Shown: positions 9,124 to 18,330 of the stretch, one piece after another
How the letters are laid out: the number at the start of each line of letters is the position of its first letter
Numbering within the stretch: position 1 is the first letter of the stretch
Assembly: GCF_001277215.2 (NCBI RefSeq)
Contig: NZ_CP013940.1
Coordinates: 4,216,001 to 4,280,000, forward strand
DNA: 64,000 bases
Direction: 5' to 3'
From: Cronobacter malonaticus LMG 23826
Lineage (GTDB): Bacteria; Pseudomonadota; Gammaproteobacteria; Enterobacterales; Enterobacteriaceae
Translations under genes and position numbers: made by a program
Notes under the pieces: model-generated
What the model was told of the DNA's origin: nothing
Databases searched by the model: none
What the model saw: the letters and a program-made list of their open reading frames with translations, nothing else

Positions 9124-9183
9124 CAAGATGGACTGAAGTTATGCTCAACCAAATCACCGTTCAGCTCCCGATCAAGGGCCCTC
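9124..9183 (+). pseudogene. Relic of a vgrG 5' end
   Basis: GATGGACTGAAGTTATG and the next ~11 codons (LNQITVQLPIKG) match the start region of the intact vgrG at 10416 (FNRITVQLPVEG), then homology ends. In this relic the upstream ATG would hit TGA after one codon, which supports the downstream ATG as the true vgrG start. Confidence 0.7.
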
Positions 9184-9196
9184 CATTAAGGATAAT

Positions 9197-9715
9197 ATGA
9201 TTTTCATTCGCCATACCGGAAAGGCCATTACCGCTGCGTTAATAACGATGTTAACGCTTGGCGGCGTTTCAGCCAGTACACCCTCTGCCAGCCTCTGGCA
9301 GTTTATTGGTGCGATGCGGTCATCCTTAGCGGATATCAACGTCGCCACGCTTAACCACGCGCCTTTAGCATTCCAGCTGGATTCTCAGAACGAGTACATC
9401 AATTTTTACCGGGCGAAAGATGTCGCGTTTACTGCCGCAGGGAAGTTGACCGATATTGAATTGCGGCTGAGCAGAGATCCGCAGGAGAAAACGCTGCTGT
9501 TTATCTCTCACTGGCAGGGGCGGTGCCTGACGCTTAACAACGTTAAACAGCATTACCCCGTATTGACGATAACCGACACCCCGCGCGGTCATTCGCAAAA
9601 CGAAGTGACCAGCTACACCACGCCTGCCGGTGCGTCTGGCGAGGCTGTCACGTTCAGCTTTAGCGAGAAAACGCCTGATTGCCTGAGTAACGTCATTATC
9701 AGCCGGGATAAGTAA
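9197..9715 (+). CDS. Secreted/periplasmic protein of unknown function
   Basis: This encodes 172 aa with a clear N-terminal signal peptide (basic start, hydrophobic ITAALITMLTLGG, cleavage likely after VSA). AAGGA lies five bases before the ATG. The mature part of about 145 residues has two cysteines (HWQGRC, KTPDC) that could form a disulphide in the periplasm. I do not recognise the family. Its place between a vgrG relic and an intact vgrG fits a periplasmic immunity or accessory protein of the type VI system, but that is a guess from context. Confidence 0.6.
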   Translation: MIFIRHTGKAITAALITMLTLGGVSASTPSASLWQFIGAMRSSLADINVATLNHAPLAFQLDSQNEYINFYRAKDVAFTAAGKLTDIELRLSRDPQEKTLLFISHWQGRCLTLNNVKQHYPVLTITDTPRGHSQNEVTSYTTPAGASGEAVTFSFSEKTPDCLSNVIISRDK

Positions 9716-10415
9716 CCCCCGGCACGGCCTGAATGATGACGCCGGCATGACGCGCCGCGCTCGTCATTGTGCGCACCGCCACACCCGCAAAAGCCTCTAT
9801 CATCCAGAATCTCGCATAAAACTTCTTGCACGCCGGGGTAAATAATCCGTTATTTGCCCGACCCACCATAATTAGTGGTTCCCCTAAGCTAAATATTATC
9901 CTTTCATATAAAAAGCCTTTCTCAGCGCGGTAAGTAAAAGAAAATTCTCTTTCTTTCATGAATATTTCAGCGCGTTATTAGTGACGCTCCCCATAAAAAT
10001 AGTGCGCGAGTCGTCAGAATTTATCCCAACCATCAATCCTTACGCTCAGTGGAATCAGAATAGTCTGTATATTCAGAATAATGGCGGTTTTTCGATGAGT
10101 CACTTATTGGTATATTTGCAAAGCAAGCATGTGCCGTTTGTATAGCGTCTTTTTTACCGCTTCGTTACCTGACATTTCCTGATATGGCTTAACCTCGATC
10201 GAGGCTATGGCAGCGGTAGCCGTATTATGAAATTTCATGTCGCCTGCAATATGAAATTAACTAAAACTGCAAAGTGTTTCTGGCAGAGTGTCTGCTGCGC
10301 GGCCAGAAGCCTGAAAGGTATGCGTCATTTGCTGCTGTGCTGTGATTTACGGGCATAGCCAGGTGGGTGTCTCCGGCTCTGGTATGCACCGCATATACAC
10401 ATAGGGATGGAAGTT
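9716..10415. other. 700-bp intergenic region upstream of vgrG
   Basis: No supported gene. It probably carries the promoter of the vgrG-eagR-rhs operon. A perfect 12-bp palindrome, CCTCGATCGAGG, lies at 10193-10204. I cannot assign it to a regulator. Confidence 0.4.
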
Positions 10416-12347
10416 ATGTTTAACCGAATCACCGTTCAGCTCCCGGTCGAGGGGCTGCTTTTCTGGAAACTCTCCGGGCGCGAGGCGCTGTCGGAGCCGT
10501 TTATGTTCACCCTGACGCTGCTCGGCACCGATGCGCGGGCCGACCGCAGCGCGCTGCTGGGCCAGCCGGTGACGGTGACCATCCCGACCCAGGCGCTGAT
10601 GACGCCGCGCTATCTTAACGGCAAGGTGACCCGCGTGGCGGTGAGCGCGGTGGAGCTCTCCGGCACCCGCTACGCGGCCTATGAGCTGACGGTGGAGCCG
10701 GACCTGTGGCCGATGCAGCGCGACCGCAACCTGCGTATCTTCCAGGGCCAGACGGTGCCGCAGATAGTGAAAACGCTGCTGGGCGAGAGCCGGGTGAACA
10801 TGGAAGAGCGTCTGTCGGGCAGCTACCGCGTCTGGGAATACTGCGTGCAGTACCAGGAGAGCAGCCTTGACTTCATCAGCCGCCTGCTGGAGCTGGAAGG
10901 CATCGCCTACCACTTCCGCCACGAGCAGGACCGCCACACGCTCATCCTCACCGACGCCCCCGGCCAGTATGAGCCGTTCCCGGGCTACGAGACCATTCCG
11001 TACCATGTGACCCCTTCAGGCGGCAGCACAGACGAAGAGGGCGTCAGCCAGTGGGCGCTGGAAGACAGCGTGACGCCGGGCATCTACAGCCTCGACGACT
11101 ACGACTTCCGCAAGCCGAACGCCTGGCTGTTCCAGGCGCGACAGAACCCGCTGTCGCCGCAGCCGGGCAGCATTGACGTTTACGACTGGCCGGGGCGCTT
11201 TGTGGAGCACGGCCACGGCGAGTTCTACGCCCGCATCCGCCAGGAGCGCTGGCAGGTGGAGCACCGCCAGACGCAGGGCACCGCGACGGCGCTCGGTATC
11301 GCACCCGGCCACACCTTTGTGCTGCGCAACGCGCCGTTCTTCGGGGATAACGGCGAGTACCTCACCACGGTGGCGCATTACCGCTTCGAGGAGAACCGCT
11401 ACGCCAGCGGCCCGGACAGCAACACCCTGCATGAAATCCGCTTCGAGGTGATACCGGCTGATGTGCCGTACCGCCCGGCGCAGAAGACGCCGTGGCCGCG
11501 CACCTACGGCCCGCAGACGGCAAAAGTGGTCGGCCCGCAGGGCGAGAGTATCTGGACCGACAAATATGGCCGGGTGAAGGTGAAGTTCCACTGGGACCGC
11601 CTCGGCAAGGGCGACGACACCAGCTCCAGCTGGGTGCGCGTCTCCAGCGCCTGGGCAGGCCAGGGCTTCGGTGGCGTACAGATACCGCGCGTGGGCGACG
11701 AGGTGGTGGTGGACTTCATCAACGGCGACCCGGACCGCCCGCTGATTACCGGTCGCGTGTATAACGAGGCGAGCATGCCGCCGTGGGCGCTGCCGGCGGC
11801 GGCGACGCAGATGGGCTTTTTAAGCCGCTCTAAGGACGGCTCGCCGGACAACGCCAACGCCCTGCGCTTTGAGGACAAAGCCGGCGAGGAGCAGGTGTGG
11901 CTCCAGGCCGAGCGCAACCTCGATACCAAAGTGAAAAAAGATGAAACCCACAGCGTCGGCGGCTCGCGGATACTTTCTGTTAAGCAGGACTACACCGGCA
12001 AAGTTGAAGGCAAGCAGGAACACGCCATTCAAATGAGCCGCAATGAGCTGGTCGGCGGGCAGTACGACATCAAAGGCCAGGGCACGGTGACCGTTTCTTC
12101 CGCGACCGGCATTCGCCTCGTCACGGGCGATTCGGTGCTGGAGATGAGCGCGAACGGCGAGGTCAATCTCTACTGTACAAAATTCGCGATCAACGCCAGC
12201 GGCACAGGGCAAATCAATACCGGCGGCACGCTCGATCTGAACCTCAAGAAGGAACCGGACAAAGCGTCAAACGTCGCGCCGACGCCCGGAGATATCCAGA
12301 ACGAAGTGGCAAAAACATTTAATTCCGACGGAGAGGGACAGGCATGA
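10416..12347 (+). CDS. vgrG: VgrG spike protein of type VI secretion
   Basis: This encodes 643 aa from the ATG at 10416, nine bases after another ATG. GGGA at 10404-10407 is well spaced for 10416, and the relic at 9124 supports this choice. N-terminal gp27-like part (~1-370, starting FNRITVQLPVEGLLFWKLSG) is followed by the gp5-like OB fold with WTDKYGRVKVKFHWDR and SSSWVRVSSAWAG, then GGVQIPRVGDEVVVDF. After these comes a beta-helix tail ending near residue 610. There is no extra C-terminal effector domain, so this is a structural VgrG. The trimer caps the Hcp tube and carries the PAAR-Rhs effector encoded downstream. It overlaps the next gene by 4 nt (ATGA). Confidence 0.95.
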   Translation: MFNRITVQLPVEGLLFWKLSGREALSEPFMFTLTLLGTDARADRSALLGQPVTVTIPTQALMTPRYLNGKVTRVAVSAVELSGTRYAAYELTVEPDLWPMQRDRNLRIFQGQTVPQIVKTLLGESRVNMEERLSGSYRVWEYCVQYQESSLDFISRLLELEGIAYHFRHEQDRHTLILTDAPGQYEPFPGYETIPYHVTPSGGSTDEEGVSQWALEDSVTPGIYSLDDYDFRKPNAWLFQARQNPLSPQPGSIDVYDWPGRFVEHGHGEFYARIRQERWQVEHRQTQGTATALGIAPGHTFVLRNAPFFGDNGEYLTTVAHYRFEENRYASGPDSNTLHEIRFEVIPADVPYRPAQKTPWPRTYGPQTAKVVGPQGESIWTDKYGRVKVKFHWDRLGKGDDTSSSWVRVSSAWAGQGFGGVQIPRVGDEVVVDFINGDPDRPLITGRVYNEASMPPWALPAAATQMGFLSRSKDGSPDNANALRFEDKAGEEQVWLQAERNLDTKVKKDETHSVGGSRILSVKQDYTGKVEGKQEHAIQMSRNELVGGQYDIKGQGTVTVSSATGIRLVTGDSVLEMSANGEVNLYCTKFAINASGTGQINTGGTLDLNLKKEPDKASNVAPTPGDIQNEVAKTFNSDGEGQA

Positions 12348-12775
12348 GCCAGGTGAAATATACGTTATCAGAAGGGACGCTGACGCTGCCGGAAGCCGTG
12401 CAGGATCGCAGCATGACAATATTGACGCTGCCGAAAGCGCGCGCCTCTCTGGTACTGACCCGCGCGTGGGACGTCAAGCCTGGCGAAGAAGAAGCGTACC
12501 TGAAAAACCAGGTCGCCAAACTCAAACGCGACATGAAAAAGTTTTCTGGCGGCGAAGTGATTACCACTCAGCTGGGCGGCAGGCCTGCGCAGGAGGTGGC
12601 GTTGCGTTTTGATAATCACAGCGTGACCGTTTACGAGCAGTTAATCGCGACGATGCTTGACGATCACCTGCTGGTGATGGCGATGAGCCGCAACGCGCCC
12701 TTTGATGAAGACGCGCTGGCGGTATGGGAGTCCATTAAAGCGGGTCTTGAATTTACGCCGGGAGAGGGAGCGTAA
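12344..12775 (+). CDS. EagR-type effector chaperone (DcrB/DUF1795 family)
   Basis: This encodes 143 aa with the DcrB-like fold seen throughout (LSEGTLTLPEAVQDRSMTIL, RAWDVKPGEE, GRPAQEVALRF). Proteins of this family encoded between vgrG and rhs are known as Eag chaperones. They bind the N-terminal transmembrane helices of PAAR-Rhs effectors and load them onto VgrG. It overlaps vgrG by 4 nt and is 2 nt before the rhs start, so the three are co-translated. No signal peptide is present, which suits a cytoplasmic chaperone and separates it from the DcrB lipoprotein. Confidence 0.85.
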   Translation: MSQVKYTLSEGTLTLPEAVQDRSMTILTLPKARASLVLTRAWDVKPGEEEAYLKNQVAKLKRDMKKFSGGEVITTQLGGRPAQEVALRFDNHSVTVYEQLIATMLDDHLLVMAMSRNAPFDEDALAVWESIKAGLEFTPGEGA

Positions 12776-12777
12776 GC

Positions 12778-15700
12778 GTGTCCGAACTGTTAGCTGCCCG
12801 TATTCACGATCCGCTGGTTCACAGCTCTCTGATGGCCGATGTGGTTAGCGGCGTGGTGGAGGGGGCCATCTGTCTCGCCGCGCTGGCAGGGGGCATGGCC
12901 CTCATGTCAAACCCGTTTACCGCTGTGATAGGCGTGGCGGTTATTGGTGTCGCCTATGCGACCGACTGGCCGGAAAAGATCGGTGATTTTGTCGGTAAGG
13001 GCGTTGACGCCATCAGCAACTTCTTTGGCGGGGGCGGCCCGCCCGATGCCACTATCAGCAGCGGTTCTCCCAACGTTTTCATTATGCGCAAAGCGGCAGC
13101 GCGCGCTGCGGGTACCGTCGATCATAACTATCTCAACAACCCCGTTCCGCAAGAGAGCTTTTTCGACGCCGCTAAAAAGATGGCGGTGGGCATGGCTATC
13201 GATATTCTTGAGCTGACGCAGATTACTATGCCCACCATGGATGAGATATGGGCGGGAACGAAAGCCGTCGCTAAAAACAGCGGAAGCACCATCAAAAACT
13301 TCGCGACCGGCGTCTGGGATAACCTCACCCAGCCGGTGGTCGAGGGTGCCAGCCCTTACGCCGAAGCTGCGCCGGGCGATACCGTCGATTGCACTAAAGG
13401 CCATATGGCCACCGGCACCAACTTTCTGGCGGAAGGCTCGAAAAAAGTGCTGATCAACGGGCAGCCAGCGAGTCGCAACGGCGACCGCAGCACCTGCGAA
13501 GCCAAAGTCCAGGTCCTGGAAAACTCGCGGGTGTACATCGGCGGCGAGAGCATCGTGGTACGCGATATCCGCAGCGGTAAGAATTTCTGGGCGCGGCTTA
13601 TCGGTAACGCTATCGGTAGCCTTGGGCCGGGAATATTGCGCAATCTCAGCAAAGGGTTGTTCAGGGCGATATTCAACCGTCGCATGGGCAAGATGTTCTG
13701 CTGCCAGCTTCTTTCTGATTTCACCATGGGGCTGACGACGATTGCCCTGCTTCAGGCGGGACGCATTGGCAGTGAGGCGCGCCAGACGCAGCACCCGGTG
13801 GATATCGCCAGCGGCGCGAAAATCCTCGCGGGCGGCGAAGACCGCGATTTCACGCTGGAAGACCGCATTCCGCTCATCTGGCAGCGTGTCTACAACAGCC
13901 GCAATCTGGCGACCGGTATGCTCGGCACCGGCTGGCTGCTGCCGTTTGAAACCCGCTTCTTCCGCCTTGAGAACAATCAGTTTATCTGGCGCGATATGTC
14001 GGGCCGCGAGCTGGGCTTCGGCGAGTTGACCCCCGGCGACGTGGTGGATTATCTCGAAGACGGCATCACGCTCTATTACACCGTCAGCGGCACGCTGATG
14101 CTCCAGATGACGAGCGGCGAATACCACGTCTACGAACCGGACCCGACGCGTCCGGGCGAGTGGCGGCTGTTCCGCATCTACGATCGTCACGAGAACTGCC
14201 AGTATTACAGCTGGGATGAACACGGCAGGCTGGTGCGGATTTCCGGCGACAACGAAGCGCTGGATGTCGAACTCGCGTATGAGAAAACGCATGGCCGTCT
14301 CGCCAGCGTGCATCAGGTATGCAACGGCGAGCGTCGCCTGCTGGTCACTTACGGCTATAACGAACACGGGCAACTGACTGACGTGACCGACGCGGACGGC
14401 ATCGTCACGCGCCGCTTCGGCTGGGATCGCGCCAGCGACATGATGGGCTGGCACAGCTACTCCACCAACCTGAGCGTGCATTATCAGTGGCAGCCCGCCG
14501 CCGATGCACCGAACTGGCGCGTGTGCGGTTATCAGGTGCTGGACGACCAGGACAACGTGCTGGAGCGCTGGCGCATTGACGCCGACGAGGCGAAACGCTG
14601 CGCCACGGTCAGCTGCGACGCGGGTTTCTCGACGCGCCACTGCTGGGATTTCCTCTACCGCATCACGGAATACACCGACCGTCACGGCGGCGTGTGGCGC
14701 TACGAGTGGGCGGATTATGCCGAGCTGCTGACCGCGGCCACCACGCCGGACGGCAGCCGCTGGGTATATGGCTACGACGAGCACGGCAACTTGACGGAAG
14801 TGCGCGACCCGCTTGGCAACAGCACCTTCACGACGTGGCACCCGGTGTTCGCGTTCCCGGTGAAGGAAGTGCTGCCGGACGGCGCCACCTGGCAGTATGA
14901 ATACAACCCGCGCGGCGATGTGGTCTCACTCACCGACCCGAAAGGCGGCGTGACGCGCTTTGAGTGGAACGAGCAGGGCGACCTGGTTCAGCAGACCGAC
15001 GCGCTGAACAACACGCACCGGTTCTGGTGGAACGAGCGCGGGCAACTGGTGCGCGACGAGGACTGCTCCGGCAACCAGAGCCACCGGCTTTATGACGACG
15101 CGGGGCGACCGCTCAGCGCCAGCGACGCCGAAGGCAACACTGACCGCTGGACGCTGACTGCGGCGGGGCGTCTGCGCACCTGGCGGCGGGCGGACGGCCG
15201 CGAGACGCACTACGAATATGACAGCGCCGGGCTGCTGTGCGGGCAGGACGACGACGGGCTGCGCGAGCGCAAGGTGACGCGCAACGCGCGCGGCCAGGTG
15301 GTGAGCGCCGCCGACCCGGCAGGCCATCTGACGCGCCTGCGTTACGACCGCTTCGGCCGCCTGACGACGCTGGTGAACCCGAACCGCGAAAGCTGGCGGT
15401 TTGAGTATGACGCCGCAGGCCGACTGACGGGCCAGCGGGATTACGCGGGCCGCCTGACGGAATACCGCCACGACGCGCCAGGCCAGGTGACGGAGGTGAT
15501 TCGCCATCCGCTGCCGGGCAGCGCGGACGCGCCGCTGGTCACCGCGTTTGAATATGACGTGCTGGGCCGCCTGACTGCACGCGAAACCGCAGAGCACCGC
15601 ACCGAGTACCGCCACAATACGCTGTCGCTGGAAATCCGCCGCGCCACGCGCGCCGAATGGCGTCAGGCGCTGCTGGAAGAGCGGGAGCCTGAGTGGGACG

Positions 15701-17337
15701 CCGTGCTGGTCTTCACCCGCAACGCCGCGGGCGAGCTGGTGAGCGAGGAGAACCACGGCGGAAAATTTGAGTATGAGTACGACGCACTCGGCAACCTCAG
15801 CAGCACAACATTCCCGGATGGCCGCGAACTCGCCACGCTGCGTTACGGCACCGGTCATCTGCTGGAGATGCAGCTGCGCCACGGTGGCGCGACACACACG
15901 CTGGCGGCGTACGGCCGCGACCGGCTGCACCGGGAAGTTTCCCGCAGCCAGGGCGTGCTCTCGCAGGAGACCCGTTACGACACCGCCGGGCGCGTCACGC
16001 AGCGCACGGTGCTGGACGCGCGCCGCGAGCTGGTGTTCGAACGCCGCTACCGGTGGGACCGCACCGACCAGATAGTCCAGCAGATACACACCGACACCGC
16101 GCCTGCGACGCCGGGCGAGAAATACAGCCAGTACCTGTGGGGCTACGACGCGGCGGGCCAGGTCACAAAAGCCGTCGAACCGCAGCGGGAAGAACGCTTC
16201 TTCTGGGACCCGGCGGGCAACCGCACCGAAGCGCACCGTAACCCGGTGTGGCACAACCTGCTGCTGCGCCTCGACGGGCTTAAGCTTGACTATGACGGGT
16301 TCGGGCGGCTGATTCAGCGGCGGGACAAGTCTGGCGTTATCCAGCATTTTGCCTATGACGATGAGCAGCGGGTAAAGGAAATCACCTTCACCGGTCATGC
16401 GGAATTCAAAAAAGTGGAGTACCGCTACGACCCGCTGGGGCGCAGGACGCACAAGATATTATGGCGCTACAACGACCCGCAGCCGGAGACCATCCGCTTC
16501 GACTGGCAGGGCCTGCAACTGGCGGGCGAACAGAGCGACCGCGAGCCGGACCACTACGTTCAGTACGTCTACACCGAAGGCAGCTACGAACCGCTGGCGC
16601 GCATTGACAGTGTTTTCGACGACTGCGAGATTTACTGGTACCACACCGAACTCAACGGCCTGCCGGAACGGGTGACGGACGCGGACGGCCAGACCGTCTG
16701 GCGCGGGCAGTTCAGCACCTGGGGCGAAACGGAGCGCGAACTCAGCGTACCGCAGTGGCACGTACCGCAGAACCTGCGCTTCCAGGGCCAGTACCTCGAC
16801 CGTGAAAGTGGGCTCCATTACAACCTTTTCCGCTATTACGACCCGGTGGCCGGGCGTTACACCCAGATGGACCCGATTGGGTTAGCGGGCGGGCTGAATA
16901 CCTATGGATATGTGCCGGACCCATTAACTTGGGTGGATCCGCTTGGTTTAGCTTTACAAGGTGTAGATTTTTCTGGAAGCCCAGACCTTTTTCCAGAAAG
17001 TCCTGGTAAAAAAAATATAGTAGAAATCACTATGCAAGGCTCAAGAGATAGGGATTTTACGGAGGCTTATAAGCAAGCGGGTATAACCAAAGCAGAAGCT
17101 CACGGGTATACATGGCACCATGTTGATGATTTTGACCCGAATACGGGTAAAACAACTATGCAGTTAGTAAAAACATCTGCACATGAAGCCACTTTCCCGC
17201 ATAAAGGATCAGTCTCCCAGTTTGAGAAACACTTTGGAGTAAAATATGGTACTCAAGAGGCTATCATAATATCGCATTCAAAAGGTTGGCTGAGAGGTCG
17301 GATACCGAAATCTCTTCGTGTTAGTTGTCGTTTATAG
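12778..17337 (+). CDS. PAAR-Rhs type VI effector with WHH nuclease tip
   Basis: This encodes 1519 aa from a GTG preceded by GGGAGAGGGAG. Residues 6-15 carry the prePAAR motif AARIHDPLVH. Residues 22-61 are two hydrophobic helices that need the Eag chaperone. A PAAR domain follows, split by an insertion (~85-270, with DCTKGHMATG and NGQPASRNGDRSTC). YD repeats then form the cocoon (~300-1360), and the core ends in DPIGLAGG...WVDPLGL. The toxin is the last ~130 residues, with HGYTWHHVDDFDPNTGKTTM and later HEATFPHKGS. This matches the WHH subgroup of HNH/Endo VII nucleases. SUKH immunity follows 10 nt later. All parts for secretion, cleavage and killing are present, so this is the functional effector of the island. 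Confidence 0.93.
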   Translation: MSELLAARIHDPLVHSSLMADVVSGVVEGAICLAALAGGMALMSNPFTAVIGVAVIGVAYATDWPEKIGDFVGKGVDAISNFFGGGGPPDATISSGSPNVFIMRKAAARAAGTVDHNYLNNPVPQESFFDAAKKMAVGMAIDILELTQITMPTMDEIWAGTKAVAKNSGSTIKNFATGVWDNLTQPVVEGASPYAEAAPGDTVDCTKGHMATGTNFLAEGSKKVLINGQPASRNGDRSTCEAKVQVLENSRVYIGGESIVVRDIRSGKNFWARLIGNAIGSLGPGILRNLSKGLFRAIFNRRMGKMFCCQLLSDFTMGLTTIALLQAGRIGSEARQTQHPVDIASGAKILAGGEDRDFTLEDRIPLIWQRVYNSRNLATGMLGTGWLLPFETRFFRLENNQFIWRDMSGRELGFGELTPGDVVDYLEDGITLYYTVSGTLMLQMTSGEYHVYEPDPTRPGEWRLFRIYDRHENCQYYSWDEHGRLVRISGDNEALDVELAYEKTHGRLASVHQVCNGERRLLVTYGYNEHGQLTDVTDADGIVTRRFGWDRASDMMGWHSYSTNLSVHYQWQPAADAPNWRVCGYQVLDDQDNVLERWRIDADEAKRCATVSCDAGFSTRHCWDFLYRITEYTDRHGGVWRYEWADYAELLTAATTPDGSRWVYGYDEHGNLTEVRDPLGNSTFTTWHPVFAFPVKEVLPDGATWQYEYNPRGDVVSLTDPKGGVTRFEWNEQGDLVQQTDALNNTHRFWWNERGQLVRDEDCSGNQSHRLYDDAGRPLSASDAEGNTDRWTLTAAGRLRTWRRADGRETHYEYDSAGLLCGQDDDGLRERKVTRNARGQVVSAADPAGHLTRLRYDRFGRLTTLVNPNRESWRFEYDAAGRLTGQRDYAGRLTEYRHDAPGQVTEVIRHPLPGSADAPLVTAFEYDVLGRLTARETAEHRTEYRHNTLSLEIRRATRAEWRQALLEEREPEWDAVLVFTRNAAGELVSEENHGGKFEYEYDALGNLSSTTFPDGRELATLRYGTGHLLEMQLRHGGATHTLAAYGRDRLHREVSRSQGVLSQETRYDTAGRVTQRTVLDARRELVFERRYRWDRTDQIVQQIHTDTAPATPGEKYSQYLWGYDAAGQVTKAVEPQREERFFWDPAGNRTEAHRNPVWHNLLLRLDGLKLDYDGFGRLIQRRDKSGVIQHFAYDDEQRVKEITFTGHAEFKKVEYRYDPLGRRTHKILWRYNDPQPETIRFDWQGLQLAGEQSDREPDHYVQYVYTEGSYEPLARIDSVFDDCEIYWYHTELNGLPERVTDADGQTVWRGQFSTWGETERELSVPQWHVPQNLRFQGQYLDRESGLHYNLFRYYDPVAGRYTQMDPIGLAGGLNTYGYVPDPLTWVDPLGLALQGVDFSGSPDLFPESPGKKNIVEITMQGSRDRDFTEAYKQAGITKAEAHGYTWHHVDDFDPNTGKTTMQLVKTSAHEATFPHKGSVSQFEKHFGVKYGTQEAIIISHSKGWLRGRIPKSLRVSCRL
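14688..16277 (+). repeat. 1590-bp direct repeat, copy in intact rhs
   Basis: This segment recurs at 18331-19920 with a constant offset of 3643 bases. I saw no difference in the encoded protein or in the stretches of DNA I compared. It covers the middle YD repeats. Confidence 0.85.
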
Positions 17338-17347
17338 GGGGCAAAAG

Positions 17348-17833
17348 ATGGGTAATAAGTTTCATAATTGCGAAGTCAGCATTAACAATGCTGATATCGA
17401 AAGATTAGAGGCTCAGGTTGCATATAAGTTTCCTGATAGTTTTGTCAATCATTATCTGAAATATAATGGTGGAGTTCCTGAAAAAAGCTGGTGGGATAGT
17501 GAGGATGAGTTTGAGCCTATAGAAATAGCGGCTTTTAAAGCTATTAAAACTGCTGCATCCGACGGCAAAGATGCCTCATCAACTATAAACGGATGCTATA
17601 ACTTAATGATCTCCCGGCAGGTTATACCTAACAGTCTTATTCCTTTTGGTAATGACTGGGGAGGGAACTTTTTTTGTATAAATAAAAATGATGATAGTGT
17701 GGTTTTCTATGCCGTTGACGCTTTCGATGATGAGTTATCATTGGAAGATAATCATAATAATTTACAGAGAAAGCTTGCACCTACATTTGAGGAGTTTATT
17801 ACTTCCTTGCGATCAGAAAATGAATTAGAATAA
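17348..17833 (+). CDS. SUKH (SMI1/KNR4) immunity protein for the WHH tip
   Basis: This encodes 161 aa. The ATG at 17348 is preceded by TAGGGGG at the rhs stop. The pattern DIERLEAQVAYKFPDSFVNH, YLKYNGGVPEKSWW, then LIPFGNDWGGNFFCIN and FEEFITSL is typical of SUKH-1 proteins. These neutralise many nuclease toxins by direct binding. Spacing of 10 nt behind the rhs gene makes it the cognate antidote. Confidence 0.88.
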   Translation: MGNKFHNCEVSINNADIERLEAQVAYKFPDSFVNHYLKYNGGVPEKSWWDSEDEFEPIEIAAFKAIKTAASDGKDASSTINGCYNLMISRQVIPNSLIPFGNDWGGNFFCINKNDDSVVFYAVDAFDDELSLEDNHNNLQRKLAPTFEEFITSLRSENELE

Positions 17834-17867
17834 AGTGGATGTTATTAAAAAGGAATGATAAATTATT

Positions 17868-17891
17868 TTGGCGGGCTATGTCTCCCGCCAA
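17868..17891 (+). terminator. Stem-loop after the rhs/immunity operon
   Basis: TTGGCGGG and CCCGCCAA form a perfect 8-bp stem around an 8-nt loop, 34 nt after the SUKH stop. The T run is poor, so termination is plausible but not certain. Confidence 0.45.
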
Positions 17892-18330
17892 CTTACTATG
17901 GAATCATGTAATAAATTCAATTTTTTCGGAAGGGTCAATGTGAGGGGCAGTGTGGACTGCATTATAGAAATTTCCATCATTATAGAACGGTAACTAAATA
18001 TTTTATCAGGCTAAACAGAAAAAATCAGTGTGAGGTGTAAATGCTCACAGGCATATGAATATTATCTTTTGCAAATGTTTATTTATACGATTAGGATGTT
18101 AAGCAATATAAAAAGGTCTGCGATATAAGCAATTCTACACCTTTATTAAGAAAGCCGAAGCGGCCTCTTAATGTGTTAAGTCTGATAAAAAAGGCCATCC
18201 CTTACCCTAAAAAGTATATCCATAAAATGCTCATTAGCATTTAAATGGCATCAAAAATAATATTATGGGGTTAATAAAACATTAGCTTCAAAAGCATTAT
18301 CAATCATATTACGTAACTGTTAAATACGGT
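17892..18330. other. AT-rich spacer before the duplicated rhs
   Basis: No frame or RNA gene can be supported. The sequence ends abruptly where the rhs duplicate begins at 18331. It may be the worn remains of an older tip module, but no protein likeness survives. Confidence 0.35.

Noticed and set aside
12907..14841. 644-codon open frame on the minus strand inside rhs
   Set aside because: Antisense shadow of GC-rich rhs codons; low complexity and no recognisable domain. The same holds for 14926-16452 and 18569-20140.
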